From Ischnura elegans (lineage: Eukaryota > Arthropoda > Insecta > Odonata > Coenagrionidae), in assembly GCF_921293095.1 (NCBI RefSeq), contig NC_060258.1, forward strand, positions 7,392,607 through 7,456,606: DNA of 64,000 nt. The letters are read 5' to 3'. Under the pieces are notes generated by a model, which searched no databases, was not told the DNA's origin, and saw nothing but the letters and a program-made list of their open reading frames with translations. Below, one piece after another: positions 35,610-49,500 of the stretch. Each line of letters opens with the position of its first letter. The first letter of the stretch is position 1. The translations under genes were made by a program, and so were the position numbers.

Positions 35610-36017
35610 AAAGGTCACAGATGTATAAAAAATTATATGCATCATCCTTATGGAAAAGTCGTTCAGCAGTTGGTAAAAATAGTGAAGCACCTGGAGCAAA
35701 CTCTGTAAGGTAAAGGTTTGATTCCTGTGTGTGCAAGCCAGTGTACGACTCCTTGTAGAGAAAGATCTGAGCGAATTAATTATGAATAAAATTTCTCTCC
35801 ATTGTGTGTATGCAAATTCGAGACAAAGCAGCCCTTTCAAGCAGAAGACTTTTCACAATAATAGCAGGGATAATATCAATATATGCTTTCTATCCCAAGT
35901 GTGCTACCATGTGATTGCTGAGGGAGAGAACCTTGAATGAAATATTTACAGCATACCTTGCATGGGAATGGTTTCTTCTTTGTATTTGTATTCAAGTGTA
36001 TCAGCAGGTTGCTCCTT
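35610..36017 (-). pseudogene. Fossil C2H2 fingers 10-13 after the stop codon
   Basis: Directly after the stop, in shifted frames, the minus strand reads SFSRRSNLLIHLNT, then KKKPFPCKVCCKYF, LSNHMVAHLG, YYPCYYCEKS, LHTHNGEKFYS and HTGIKPLPYRVC. These are finger cores and H-T-G-E-K-P-type linkers in the 84-nt rhythm of the intact fingers. At least two frameshifts and several stops separate them. They were once part of the protein and are now 3' UTR or flanking DNA. Confidence 0.8.
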
Positions 36018-37591
36018 CTAGAGAAAGACTGCACAATCATTTAATGAAAAAGGCTTCACTTCTGCATGTGTATGCATGTGTGCATTTAGGGTACTACTTT
36101 CAGCAAAGTTTTTGGAACAAATTTTGCAGTAATAAGGTCTTTTTACTTTGTGTGTCCGCACGTGTTGATTGAGGCTGCTCTTACAAGAGAAAGACTCTGC
36201 ACAGTGATTACATGAAAAAGATTTCTCTCTTGCATGCATACGCAAGTGGAGCATGAGGCTGTATTTTCTAGTGAAAGACTTTTGGCAATTATTACACAAA
36301 AAAGGTCTCTCCCCTGAGTGTTTTAGCATGTGATTGGTGAGAGAAGAACTCGAAGTGAAAGACTTGCAGCACAAGTTGCATGTAAATGGTCTCGTGCCTG
36401 AGTGAATGCGCAAGTGGCGGATCAGGTTGTCTCTTCTGGTGAAGGACTTTGCGCAATCGCTGCATGCAAAGGGTTTTTCCCCTGAGTGCGTACGCATGTG
36501 GTTAGTTAGTTGATAACTCTTGGTGAAAGATTTAAAACACGTCTTGCACAAGAAAGGCTTCTCTTTTGCGTGAATGCGCATGTGTTCAGTGACACCAGAA
36601 GTCTTCGTGAAAGACTTGCTGCATATTGTACACGGATAACGTTTTCTTCCTGCGTGTGCACGCATGTGGCTGTTAAGACTGCTTCTCAGAGTGAAAGACT
36701 CTGCGCACACGCTGCAACTGAAAGGCCCTCCTTTTGTGCATCCTCTTGCATCATTTTGGAGGTTTCCAGCACAAGAAGTGGACTCATTCTGTGCGTGTGG
36801 TTGCCCATCTCCATCAATGCTTCTCACTCCTCCCAGAGTTTTCTTCTCTTTCATTCCACATGAGGATTTTACGACAGGAGTATTTACTTTATGCATCGGC
36901 ACTTGTCTTTTCCTTTTCAATCCTTTCAATGTCTCGGAGGTGGATGACTCACAAGAATTATTACTCACATCACTTGATGCAGGGATTATTAAACACTCAT
37001 TTTTTCCCATAGATGATTCTGCATCAAGATCCAAATTGCTGGCACCGAAATGAATTTCCATGTGTTTGATCAGATCACTTTTGGTGTTGAATCCATATCT
37101 GCAGTGGGAGCAATAATATAACTTTTTGTTTGAATTTTTACCATTACTAGGATTTTCGATGAAGCAATTACTTATCTCTTTTTTGTCTCCCATGACTGCC
37201 TCAATGCCACTTCTTTTGCATTCACCTATTCTGATTATCCTAAGTCTATCTGTGATATTTGGTGCATCACCTCTACACCCAACAACATTCATTGTTGCTC
37301 CATTTCCACCGTTATTAGATGCTGGAATGTGTTTCTTATAACTGTGTCCATCATCAGGAATTGAGTCAGACATTATCTTCTCAGCATGATGAGCACTGCC
37401 CTCTTCCAAATATTTATCCATCACATTCATTCCTTTACCTACATGGGATGTTACAGTGTTGGATTGCCTGATTGTCAATGATACTGCTGGAGCAATAAAG
37501 TCATGGTTAAGATCGATTGTTACATTTCTTTCCTTCAGCACACATGAAGTTGATGTTGTTTCCATCAGCACTTTGTCAGGAGTTGATATCC
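36018..37591 (-). CDS. Last exon: nine C2H2 fingers, truncated tenth
   Basis: The acceptor 'cttttctag' is followed by GGATATC. Counting 517 codons from 37571: one isolated finger at C154-H174 (YYCSHCRYGF), then eight tandem fingers starting at C286, C314, C342, C370, C398, C426, C454 and C482, exactly 28 residues apart with linkers such as HSGEKPF. A tenth begins FSLNDCAVFL and hits TAG: its first Cys is Leu, and two bases are missing relative to the usual A-K-S-F codons. Before the fingers is a polar, Ser/Asn-rich region with GLKRKRQ at about 217-223. Confidence 0.93.
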
Positions 37592-40500
37592 CTAGAAAAG
37601 AAAATCGTACTTCAATTTTCTGAGTCAGACAGGAAATCTAGGACTCACAGACCCAATTTTTAAAAACCATTTGATAGAAAGAAACCTATTCCCTTTAATT
37701 AATATTTTTGCTGGCTGCTTAACACATGAAAAAGATGTCACTCTTTTTGGCAATTTCAATATAGGTTCAATTATGTCCGAAAAGGAAAGGCAAGCATCAA
37801 TAATTATCACATATCTAGCTTAAAATTGTTGATGAAAAAAAATCATCCCCTATAAAAATTCAAAAGACAAAAGTGTTTAGTAATTTTATGTTCTGAATAT
37901 TGTAATGTCCCAAAAGCCGATATTTAAAATGGCAAACGATTTTTCATTTAGGAATACTTTAAGAGAGAATTATGTTTTCCTTATACTCCTATGCAAGTAA
38001 AATAGGTGTTGGTCTTTTTGGGTCATTTCAATATTGCTACAATTTTGCCCAAAAAGGACAGTCAGGCATAAAAAATCACCACATATCAAGCTTTAAATTG
38101 CTTAAGAAAAACGAATAAGACCCATTGAATTCTTTTTTCATTTAAAAGACAAAAATGTGTTCAGTGATTATTGGTTATACACATCGTAATGTTCATTAAG
38201 TTGATATTTTAAAAGACAAAAATCTTTCTTTTGAGAATAGTTAAGGAGAAAATAATGTTTTCCTTATCCTTCTATGCGAGAGAACAACAAATATTTAAAT
38301 ATTTAAGGAATGTAACTTATTGATTGATAAAATAGTTCCAGACTTTCAATATGAGTTTAATTTTACCATCTACTACTTTCGACATCAAAAAGTAAATATT
38401 TTTCATAAATTACGTAGCAACTGATATCACATATTCCATGGAAGAGGCCACAATTCATGCGCTTTTATTTCAAAATTCGCAGCACATTTTTCTTGAAAAA
38501 GAAGGAATGCCCCAACCATGAATCAAGTCTAGTCAGCAATCACAGTTAAGTCTGATTTAAAAAATAAAATTTGTTAAAATTAAATAATTTCCTCTTTTTC
38601 TCTATTTCAGGATAGAAGTAAAAAAAGTTGTAGGGGTAGCGATTACATTTTCCAGGTTGACAAAGATAATCATTTTCTGATCAACTTCATGATGAGATGC
38701 AAGCAAGCATATTGAAATAGTAGGGATTTCGAATTTTTTTATCAATTCATTTTCATAGCCAGAAAGCATTTGAGCACTTTCACGTGGAAGTCGAGTCACA
38801 CTCCATCAGCATGCTTTTCCATTTAAGGTATTTAAAAAATAAATTCCGAGTGGACTGTTGGTATATGACTACTAAATTCCAACAGCAAAAGGTTAACGTA
38901 TGCAGCAAATGCAAAAGGACACAAGAATATTCAAATGAAAAATATATTCATTACAGTCTTAGGATATCCAACAACCCAATTTATTCAGACTAAGGGTGCG
39001 ATTCATAGACTGCACTTTAGGCTAAAGTATACTTTAGCCGGGCTAGAGTCTGCTTTTTCCGTTTCATAAACGCCACTTTAGAAGAAAAATGGCCAACTCG
39101 TCACTTTACCGTAAAGTGCCCAACGGGAGCTCACTTTAGGGCTAAAGTGTCCTTTACGGATGTTTAAATATGGCTGCACCGGCTGTTATTGAAGTTGAAA
39201 TATGAAGATATTTGGGTTACGGAAATGAATGGGAACGATTTTTTTGGTGAGAACACAGTAGCAGACAGGCGCGTTTCAATAAATAACCAGACACGTAATA
39301 TATGTCTTTTCCCTGGAAATATATCGAGTCCGTATTGATGGCTTACTTATATTTTGACGTTTAACTCTATCAGTCATGTGATAATAACAACACAGTAGTT
39401 ACACAATTACAACATAGTTGAACAGGTTGACATAATTTATGTTGATTTTGTATACAAGCTAACTGTTAAGTTCTTAGGTTATTTATGCGTTTATAATGCA
39501 GAATTTTCCTTCAAGATACTTGAATATGATAGCAAAATTCTGTTTACATTGGCGTCAATAGCCTTCGTGAGCAAAGACTTGATTTTCATTTCGTTTGGCT
39601 GGCCAAATACTAGTTTCTATACCTTGCATTGCATTTTAAGCGTTTTTACTCAATATTTGCTTTATGTACTCTTTCCGTATGCCTCCATATCACGTTTAAC
39701 ATGTTTCTGTGATTTTGAAACTAGAGAGTATCTGTTTCGTTTTTCGACTATGCATTTGAATGTTTACAATGATGATATAGAATCTCATCATGAAAGGCAG
39801 CAATAAAAAGTAAATTATACTTTCCTTCATAGTCATATTATAGAGAAGGAGAGATCGAGGGGAAGGAGCACGATCCCTCCATCTTCCAAGCAACGAGGCT
39901 ATGAGCAAAGGAGCAGGGAAAGAACACGTCCGATTTTGCATGTGACCTTGTTGCCTTCAAAGCAAAAGGGGCGAAGACACAGGAATGTGATATACGCAGT
40001 TTGCATTGCCTGAAGGTACCAGTCCGTCTTGTCTTGTTTGAATGCGCTCATGCTGTGCTTTCTTCTTCCAAAATCGTGCTGTTTGGACTATTTTGAATAT
40101 TAGTAGCCTTTTTATGTCTATAAATCTTTGTGTCAATAAATAAGAGCTTAAAATACTTAAACGGAGTCAGATATCCATCTTGTAATGTCTCATTCATTTT
40201 TGAACCTCATGCATGTCATACAATCATACAATTGCTGAAAGCTATCAAGATATCTTGGAACTCAGTAGGTGACTCACCTACTGAGTTCCAAGATATCTTC
40301 CTAGCATTTGGCTCCAGAAACTGGGAGAATTGAAGCTGGGAGACTGAACTAGGTCAGCAGGTGAGACGGGTAGGGATGAAAAAAGTTTCGATTGTTCCCG
40401 CGTAACGCATTGGACGAATTTGGATCCAAAGTACATTAAGATGAAGGGCATTATTTGTGGATATTTGGATCTGAGGTATCCGATCCGACCATTACAAGTA

Positions 40501-43500
40501 AGCATCATAAGGTTAAGACTACAAGTGGATACCTACTCATCTACGAGCACCATACATATCATGTAAATTTAGCTGAAAAATTCCATGTGAATTATTAGTG
40601 TTGAAAGTGGAAACTTTGATGACTGTCGAAAGTCTAGGCAAAAGTCCACAACACCGTGCAATAGGATAGAAAAAATGCCAAAAATTGTTTTCTTTATCTC
40701 CGGTGTTCAAAATAGAGGTGCGTCTCTTACACGAGCTTATATTGTATTAGAAATCCATAACCACACAAATGTAAAGATAAATATTCTCTCATATGTAAGT
40801 GACATGTAAACTTAAGTAAACAAAAATTACACATGGATGACTAAATTACGTCCTTCATCCTTCAACAAGTTTGCAACAACTTCTACATATATTTATGTAA
40901 TTGAAAGCCCTAGAGTTTACTCACCTGTAGCCTTAGTTGTGGAGTCTTTGGTCATTTTCCAATTATCAATCAGTTTTTCATCCTTGGTAAACATAGGCTA
41001 AAAGTAAGAATCATCATATTAATCATGAATGCTCAGGAAAATCAACAATATTTTAGGAAATTATCATCTACAACTGAATTAAAAACCAATAATCAAATTT
41101 TGAATTTTTCTGCACAAATATTTCTTTTTAGAAAATGGAACTCATGTCCATACCTTCACAGCAATAAACACTTTCTCATTTCATTCAACAAAGAGACAGC
41201 CTTTGAATTAGTTTCATTCTAGATTGAGCAATAACTCTGCCATTGATGTAATTCTTTTTACCATTTGTTATCATCGATGTAATGCTCTGTTTCACAAAAA
41301 ATTAAGAAACATTATTGAAGATAGAAATTCTATTTCCCAGAGGAAAATTTGTCCATAGAATCGAGATACAATAAAAGTATTTACAACCCTGAAAAGGTTA
41401 TAATTCCTGTTGTATAAAGAATACAGCCTAAATTTTGAAACAAGGCAATATTTTTGTAAAGTAAAACATCATAGTCAACAAAGTAAATCTCAGTGTAAAC
41501 AAAGCAACAACTCTTCTGCTTTGGGAGAAGCCGTACTTATTTAAGAAAATCATTTGATCAGTTGTTCACCCAACCTATGTCTTAACTAAAGTACAACCTT
41601 AGATTTATATCATCATATGAACAGGAATTGGTTGCCTTTACATATAACAGTAATTTTTAATGCTACTACCAGATTACAGTAAGCAATTTTGGTGAGGCCA
41701 TAATTAGATGGAGGTATGAGGAGAAGAATAAAATTATCGTTTCGGTAAAATGAGAGTGATATTGCACACCAAAGAATCTCCATCATATATGACATCTCCA
41801 TCATCAAAAAAATGTATTTTACTGCTAATTTCCAAGCAAAGGTCAAACATGAATGTAATGAACAATAGCAAGCCGATTACACTACCTTGTGGGGCAAAAG
41901 ATATGTGCTGTTGATAAATAATGTTGGCCATTATCCACAGAGGTTAGATTTGTATCCTAGTAAAACTTTGCTAAAAACGGAAAAAGTTCACTTACCAAGC
42001 CATCGATTGACAGAGGGTCAGAAGTCTCACTTGAAAGTCCACCTGTATTCGACGAGTTAAATGCAGGATAATTCCCTCCACTCAGGAGCTCTTCGTTCTC
42101 CCCTTTTACATTGCACTAAAAGATAATTTTTAGTGTCACTCAATAAATGCAATATAATATAATCATAACCTTTTAAATGATAATTTATAATAATAAAACC
42201 TTGTCCTTAAGTGGAGACCACTCAAGCTGGTTGATAGTGTGTATGCCTGAGATTCTTAAGACTGACTCTAATACACTTGCTGATTTGACAGGTGTTTTTC
42301 CATCCCACTTGGAGTGGAATGACTCTATATTTGCTAGATTCAGTGGCAGCTAGCAAACATCCTCACGTGGAACTCATGGGTGGTAAATTTTGTTCTTCCA
42401 GTTTCACCAACTCAGATGTTTCAACATTCTCAATGGATATGAAAGATGTTGGAAGTCTTGATGCCAATTCTCGTTTTTGCTCTTTCATTTCCTTCCACTA
42501 TTTCAGGGAAATTGTCATGCATTTCCTAAAAATGGCAACATTGAAACAATACAAATGCCTCCTGAAAACCTATGGAGCCAAGGTGTGGAGTTTAAAGACC
42601 TCTGGCAACTATCACGTGACTCATGAGTGTGGAGACATATACATTGGTCAAACTGGAAGAACTATTGAAACCAAGATATCAGAACACAAACATTGCATAA
42701 GATACGCTGAGGGAATCAACTGTAGCCAACCACTGTATCACATACAATCATGCCATTCTAATTACTGAAGCCATATTTGTCTTCTATGCAGATGGATATT
42801 GGGATTGGCTTAACAAAGAGGTAAATGGAATAGGACTCAAAGAAAAGAACTAATATAAATGCAGGTTTCAACCAAAGCTAAACATAATTAAAAGAATGGG
42901 AAGCATCACCTTTCTATGAGAAGAACAGCAAGAATGTACAACAAGGATCTAATCAGGGGAAAAAAGATTCGCGTTAAGGCTTTCTGACATAGCGAAGACT
43001 TACCTTGAAAGTACACTAAATAAAGTTCACCACTGGCCTACTCAATGGAATGAAACACTTTTCTTTCAGAAGAATAGTTATGTTGTACAAAAAAGATTGA
43101 TTAACATGAAAAAAGATTGAGATCTCAATAGTTTTGCTATGTAGTGTATAGTGTTGCCATATAGTAGTGCACTGGAAAGGTTGTAAAACAGAAACTCGCA
43201 CATTTGAGGGTGGCTTCCCATGAATATCCATACATACACTCAATGCAAACCTAATTTTGTCACACAACAAACAATTTTACTCAAATAAAGGTCATTCTAC
43301 TCCTAGATGAGAATAAACCTTGCCACAATGTTGGCTCTGGGCAATTGGCAGTGTTGCACGGGAATGCATATTTCAGTCATTTGAACGGAGCATGCAATCT
43401 GCAAAGTAACTTCAATCGTATCTCAAATGCATTCTTTTGTGCCAGCAGAAGATTCCGCATTGTCATCAGCTGCCTTCTCTTCTTTGATGATCTATGCAGA

Positions 43501-46500
43501 AAGTAAAAGAGATACACAAGTCACCTACATCGAAAATAATAAATAGGTCATTTTCATCAGGCAAGGCTGTAGCAAGGAGGTTAGATCCCCCCAAAATGAA
43601 AAAAAATAAATACATACTTTATGCTCGCTTGGTGCTCACACAGCGATATTATACAGACTGTCCCAAGTGTCGTGTGTCATTTTTGACCTGTAATTTTAGT
43701 AACTTTCCGTAGAGCTATGTTCATGAAAATTGGCACACTTATGGGAAAAGGTCCTAAGTGTTGTTGAGTGAAAGCAAAATTTTAAAATTTTGACCATTTG
43801 ACCTCACAATTTGGGTCCAAACCAAAAATTTGAATTTGCCTTATGGGGTTTCAATGTAAAAAAAATCGAGATAGAAAAATGTCTGAATTTCATTGACCAA
43901 GGTGTCAATTCTTATGGTTTCGGACCCGAAAAACCCGAAAATAACAATTTTATTTACGAAAATTCAACCGTTGACCCAGTAAGGTCACCGTCAAGGTCAT
44001 AAGGGTGGCAAAAAGAATAGCATACCGACAAAGGTGTCGATCTATGGGTTTTATAGGGTGCCCAAGTCATTGGTATTGTCCAAATACCCGTATTATTCAC
44101 TAATTGACCTACGAGGGTCACAATGGGGGTCAAAGGTCATAGTGTTAAACGTCAGGCCATCGTGGCAACTAACGTGTCAAACCATAGGTTTTGAAGGGTG
44201 CCAAAGTCGGATAGGCAGTTCATAGATCCGTATTGTTGGTTTTTTGCCCTCCGAGGGTCACAATAGGGGTCAAAGGTCATAGAGTTGAACTTCGGGCCAT
44301 CATGACAGCCAACGTGTCAAACCATAGGTTTTGAAGGGTGCCAAAGTCGGTTAGGCAGTTCATAGATTCGTGTTGTTGGTTTTTTGACCTCCGGGGGTCA
44401 CAATGGGGGCCAAAAGTCATAGAGCTAAACGTCGGGCCATAATGACAGCCAAAGCGTGGAACCATAGGTTTTAAAGGGTGCCCAAGTCAGTGTGGCAGTT
44501 CGTAGCAGTTTGCATATTGTCGATTTTTTTACCATCGAGGGTCATAAGGGGGGGTCAAAGGTCATATATGTATGTTTTGAAATAATAGGAAAACTAATTT
44601 CTCCAACTAAAGGTTTTGAAGGGTGACCAAGTGAGTGGTGTACACATATCCACTGCCTTTTCCGACAAGCCTCCCTTACCCTCTTAGTTTTACGCCGTTC
44701 TTGATTATTTATTTCCCTAGACATCCTTTTTCCCGACTCTGTGTCCACATTTTTCCACTACATCTCTCTGCAAAGAAGGTCTTATGGAGGTCTAACGCCA
44801 CATAGGACTTTCTTTATAACTACGCTGAAATCCCATTGGTTTTAAAGATCAACAAGCAAATAGCAAAACCCATTCATGCCGCTTTTCATTTAAGTATTAG
44901 ACCTCCATTGGTATCGCTCAAGTTAAGGGTTGCGAGTTTTTCCCATGAAAGTCCTAAAGATATGTTAAATAAGTAGTTAAGAAAAAGTCCCAGTTTGACT
45001 GTAAAGACCGCAACCTTCTGACTGACCCTCGTCCTGCAAACATTACTGTCTGCAAATTTATCAGGACCTCACTTCACATTCAAACTTGCAAATCGGTTGG
45101 GTATAACACCCAACAGTCTCATTGCTATGTCTTGGCCTTTCCATTAAGATGCTTTTGCCGCTGAGCACTATTGTCCGCGCAGCGTGAACTGGACAATTCC
45201 AGGTGTGCGATATAACAAAATTTAAATATTCTAAACTTGAAGCCCTAGAAAGTGTAATGTTGCAGCTTCGAGAAGAAAAGCATGGCAATCAAAACCATCT
45301 CTGCAATTGGATGGTTGACTAGCCCAATGTAAACTACATGTTCACTTTTCAGTTTATAATCCTATTAATTTTGTCGTTTAGTGATATTTCTCTTTAATGG
45401 TTAAATATTTATCACAACGCATGATACAATCAAAATAAAAGCTGGATTTATCCATTTCTTTTACGTTTTACCTTATGGTTTCGGACATAGCCAATATCTT
45501 TTTAAACGGAGTTTTGTCTTCCACTTTGAGCTGCAAATCAAAATGATGTTTAGAGAAATAAATGATCAACTTCGGCATGAAGCTAAGATGGCATGGGAAG
45601 CCTGCCGGAAAGCACTGCGAGGAAATGGAAAATTTTTGGAAGGAAGGGGGGTAAGCGCATTGCATATTTTCTTTATGACCTTTGATCCCCATTATGAATT
45701 TCGGAGATCAAAAAAATCTGTTATGCGGAACTATGAACTGCAAAACTGACTTGGGCACCCTTTAAAACCCATGGTTCCACTTTTTGGTTGTCATGATGGC
45801 CCAAAGTTTAACTCTATGACCTTTGATCCCCATTGTGACCCTCGGAGGCCAAAAAACCAACAACACGGATCTATGAACTGCCTAACCGACTTTGGCACCC
45901 TTCAAAACCTATGGTTTGACACGTTGGCTGTCATGATGGCCCGAAGTTCAACTCTATGACCTTTGACCCCCATTGTGACCCTCGGAGGTCAAAAAACCAA
46001 CAACACGGATCTATGAACTGCCTAACCGACTTTGGCACCCTTCAAAACCTATGGTTTGACACGTTGGTTGTCATGAAGGTCCGACGTTTAACTCTATGAC
46101 CTTTGACCCCCATAGTGACCCTCGGAGGTCAAAAACTAACAATACTGATCTATGAACTGCCTAACCGACTTTGGCTTTGTATAGCTGCGCAGGGATATCT
46201 AGTAGTCCAATGCGACTCAAGTCAATAATTATCTAAGCAAATTTGTAGATGCAGTGTGCGTAGTTGTAGTGCAGCGTGTGAAATAATAGTGCTGTGAATT
46301 AGAAGAAAGGTGAATGACTTATGGACCTCCTGAGGGACCCCAGAATTGACAACGATACCAAGGAGTTAATTCATTTGGTCCCTGCAAAAAAAACTAGGAG
46401 GCTAAATTCAATTTTATAATAATATTTTTATATTTTCCTTTACAGGTTTATAATAAATATGTATATTTTATTTTTGTCTACTATTCCATAAACCCCCCGA

Positions 46501-49500
46501 AAATATTTTCTGGCTACGGCCTTGTCATCAGGTGAGCTGTTCAGCCAGAGTCAACGTTTCAATGGCTAGCTCTGCCATAGTCCTCAGGGCATTGAGTGAT
46601 GGACCAACAATTCATCTGCATGGTCAACAAAAGTGACATCATGATGAGCTTTGAAACTCTGTACCTATCTCTACAAAGGATTTCCCTTTAGAGACATGCT
46701 TCAGCTCCCGAGTATACCCTTCCAAATCAATATAGTAGAACTATTTCTTCTTGAGAGGATAACAACATACTTCATGAAAGATAGAAAGTTCTTTGAGCAG
46801 ATGGAAGGCATCCACATTGGATTAAGTCCAAACATCGATGCAGCCATGGCACATTTTTAATGGAGGATTTTGAGGAGAAAACTCTACCCAGTAACTCATA
46901 ACAGCCTAAATACTGAAACTGCTACATGAATGACACATTCATTGTTTGGCCACATGGGCAGAAGGTAAACCTCAAGAAAATTAATAGAAAAAGCCACAAA
47001 ATCAAGTCCACTATGGAGCAGAAGAAAAATGGATGTCTGCCGTTCCCTGATATTCTAATACATCAAGAAGATTGCAGATGCCTGGACAACCAAAAGCCCA
47101 CTCATATTAATATCTATTTGAATGGGCGGAGTCATCACCATCCCATCCAACGGGATGCTGAAAATTTAATTCAGTCCATCTTAACCATAGCCAATGAAGA
47201 GAGCTTACCCAGTGATTTGAAACACCTTCACCAATCGTTTAGGCAGAATGGATACAGTAAAAGAGACATCCATCCTGCTCTTAAGAAACCCTATGATGAA
47301 AACATGTCAATCCTTAATACATTAAACAAGAAAGAGAAACAAGAAAACCAGTCATGAGGTCTGGCCTCCCATTCATCTCCACTACATCCAGTAAATTATC
47401 AAATATTCTAGGAATAAATCGAATTGACACAATAAGCTACCTTGGAAACTAATGATGTCTAAAGAAAAAGACAACATGGAATAGGGAATACTTAGCAGAG
47501 CAGCTTCAAATACTATACTTTGGCATAGAAAATGAGCTCACCTTAGCCATGAAAACATGGAAATATTAGAAAAGGTTGTAAATTGGTTGAACATTGATGA
47601 AAAGGATAAAGATACTTGGGCTGTGAGCCTGGAAGGAAAAAAACAAAGCTGCTACACAATGAAAAAACAAACGAAGCTGCTACACAATACTGCTAAGGAA
47701 TACTGCAAATCGTCCATCGTAAATTGTTTATACTGATGCCATGGAGCCTCTTTTTCCCATATGGCTCATTTCATGCCAGTTCATCCAGGCATGACCCCCA
47801 CCAACTTGGATTTTGACCAAACATGGCAATTTTTATCCTTCCATGTAGGAATAAAACATTGTAAAATACTTCTTGGCTATCTTACAGCTTTATTGCGACC
47901 ATTTGATATTTGGGTGAAACTGCAGTTTTTAATGAATGTGATCTCCAGGGGCTTGTACCTCCAGAGGGAAATAATTTGTCTCAGCCATACTTTTCATCCC
48001 ACTCTTATGAAAATTTGCAGGTTTACAATAGTCATGAGGATTCTAAAAACTAATTGAAAAATATCCTAAGGGATATTGAAAATTCCCTAAACTCGTATGT
48101 TTCATAAGATTTTAGAAAATTTTGCGACAAAAATATGGTTCCACAAAACATTTATAACATAAACTTAAAATTCATGGCTTTTTGCTTGCTTTGTTGTTAA
48201 AAAAATCCCTTTACACTACTCTGGTAGTCTGTGTTGGGTCCTCCTTCAAGTATGACGAAATGCTTGTGTTAACTGCTTTCTCTATACTAAGTAAGTATTT
48301 ATGACATGAATCTTGTGCATAATAAGTTCCAAAATTAAAAAGAAATTATCTACAGGTTTTTTTTTCTCTCGATAAGAAAAATATACTTTTGAAATAGAAT
48401 ATTTAAGGAATTCACAGAACTTACCCATCCTTGCTGGGATAACTTGATCGTTGCTTTATAGAACACATAAAAGTACTGGATACATGTCGACACAACTTAA
48501 CTTTCTCGATTTTTATTGACAAAAATTTCATGAACGCGTTTTACTTAATTAATGTTGTGCAACTTATAAAAATAATCTGAGAAGGCACATTGTCCAACCT
48601 TGACAAGCCTTTACCCTAATGAGGATTAGACATTCATTTGTTGCTGTAACTTCTTGGAAGAAATGATACTTTTAAACTTCATAGTTGAGCTCAGGAAGTT
48701 ATCAGATTACATTTGAATATGGTAACAATGTAACCACATCTTTTAGACCTGAAAAGGGTCCATGGAAAAGGAAGTGAAAATGAACTGAGTAGGCCCTGCC
48801 ACTTTCACCATTTATACAAAGTAGTTTTTCTCTCAGGAGGTAGCTATTGTTTGACCTTTGTCTTCCCCAGTTGCCCTTCAACTTTGGCAGTGTGTTCATT
48901 AAGTTTATTTTTTCCAATGAGCTCAGTTGTTAATATTTGTGTCCATCTCTAGAAACCAGGTATGTAAACATTAAGGAAAATATTTTGACAAAATTTGTAA
49001 TTTCTATCTCAGCTAACAATCATTCGTCAATTTCATATTTTGATTTATCATTCAGGTTGATGCCTTTATAACGACATAGTACCAAGAACTTGGTAACTGT
49101 AGTCTATGAGAACTTAATGGTACATAGTGCCATAAACTAGCTACACTCAATTAATCTCCTAAAATTCGAAGAATTAAGTGCATTGGAAAGACAAATGATT
49201 GAACTCAGGAGTGGCATAAGTTCTGGACTTCTTCTGAGTATTTGTGAGCACCAAAAAACCTACTTCCTAAAAACATAAAACGTAACAAATAACTTGCTGT
49301 TATCAAGTAACTTGCTGTTGTTACTTGTTGTTAGATGTCATAGGAAAAAATAGTAATTGATTTGATCGCCTGCATAATGCATTCAGAAAAGGAGTAAGAA
49401 GGATAAACTTCATGGCTACTTACTACTTAGCCTTCCAACTTTAACATTAAAGGCCTTATTTTTAGATCTGGCAAAATATTGACACATAATAATAAAAAAC

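Larger units (their letters stand above)
37592..40924 (-). other. Last intron, with repeats and a palindrome
   Basis: No further exon recognised. It holds a degenerate 280-bp tandem duplication (37735-38290), a palindrome cluster (38998-39180) and a perfect 53-bp palindrome (40247-40299), listed separately. Confidence 0.6.
43554..46525. mobile_element. Foldback element with inverted arrays of 140-bp repeats
   Basis: The outer ends are inverse: 'atcaggcaaggctgtagc' (43557) and, on the minus strand, 'atgacaaggccgtagccag' (46513), each followed by a run of C or G. Inside, an array of 140-bp repeats on + (about 43900-44630) faces an inverse array (about 45655-46180), separated by 1 kb without a long frame. 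Long inverted repeats made of tandem repeats are the hallmark of foldback-type elements. No transposase was found. Confidence 0.65.

Noticed and set aside
36510-37053. Frames of 90-130 codons on the + strand
   Set aside because: They are antisense shadows of the zinc-finger exon.
43900-46180. CRISPR-like regular spacing
   Set aside because: Units of 140 bp are repeated over their whole length without unique spacers, occur in both orientations, and the genome is eukaryotic.
42280-47400. One intact Penelope-like element
   Set aside because: The endonuclease fragment lies before the reverse transcriptase on the same strand, opposite to the natural order, and both are broken.
47761-48057. 98-codon frame on +
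   Set aside because: No motif, no splice context, low-complexity AT-rich DNA after the Penelope-like fragment.
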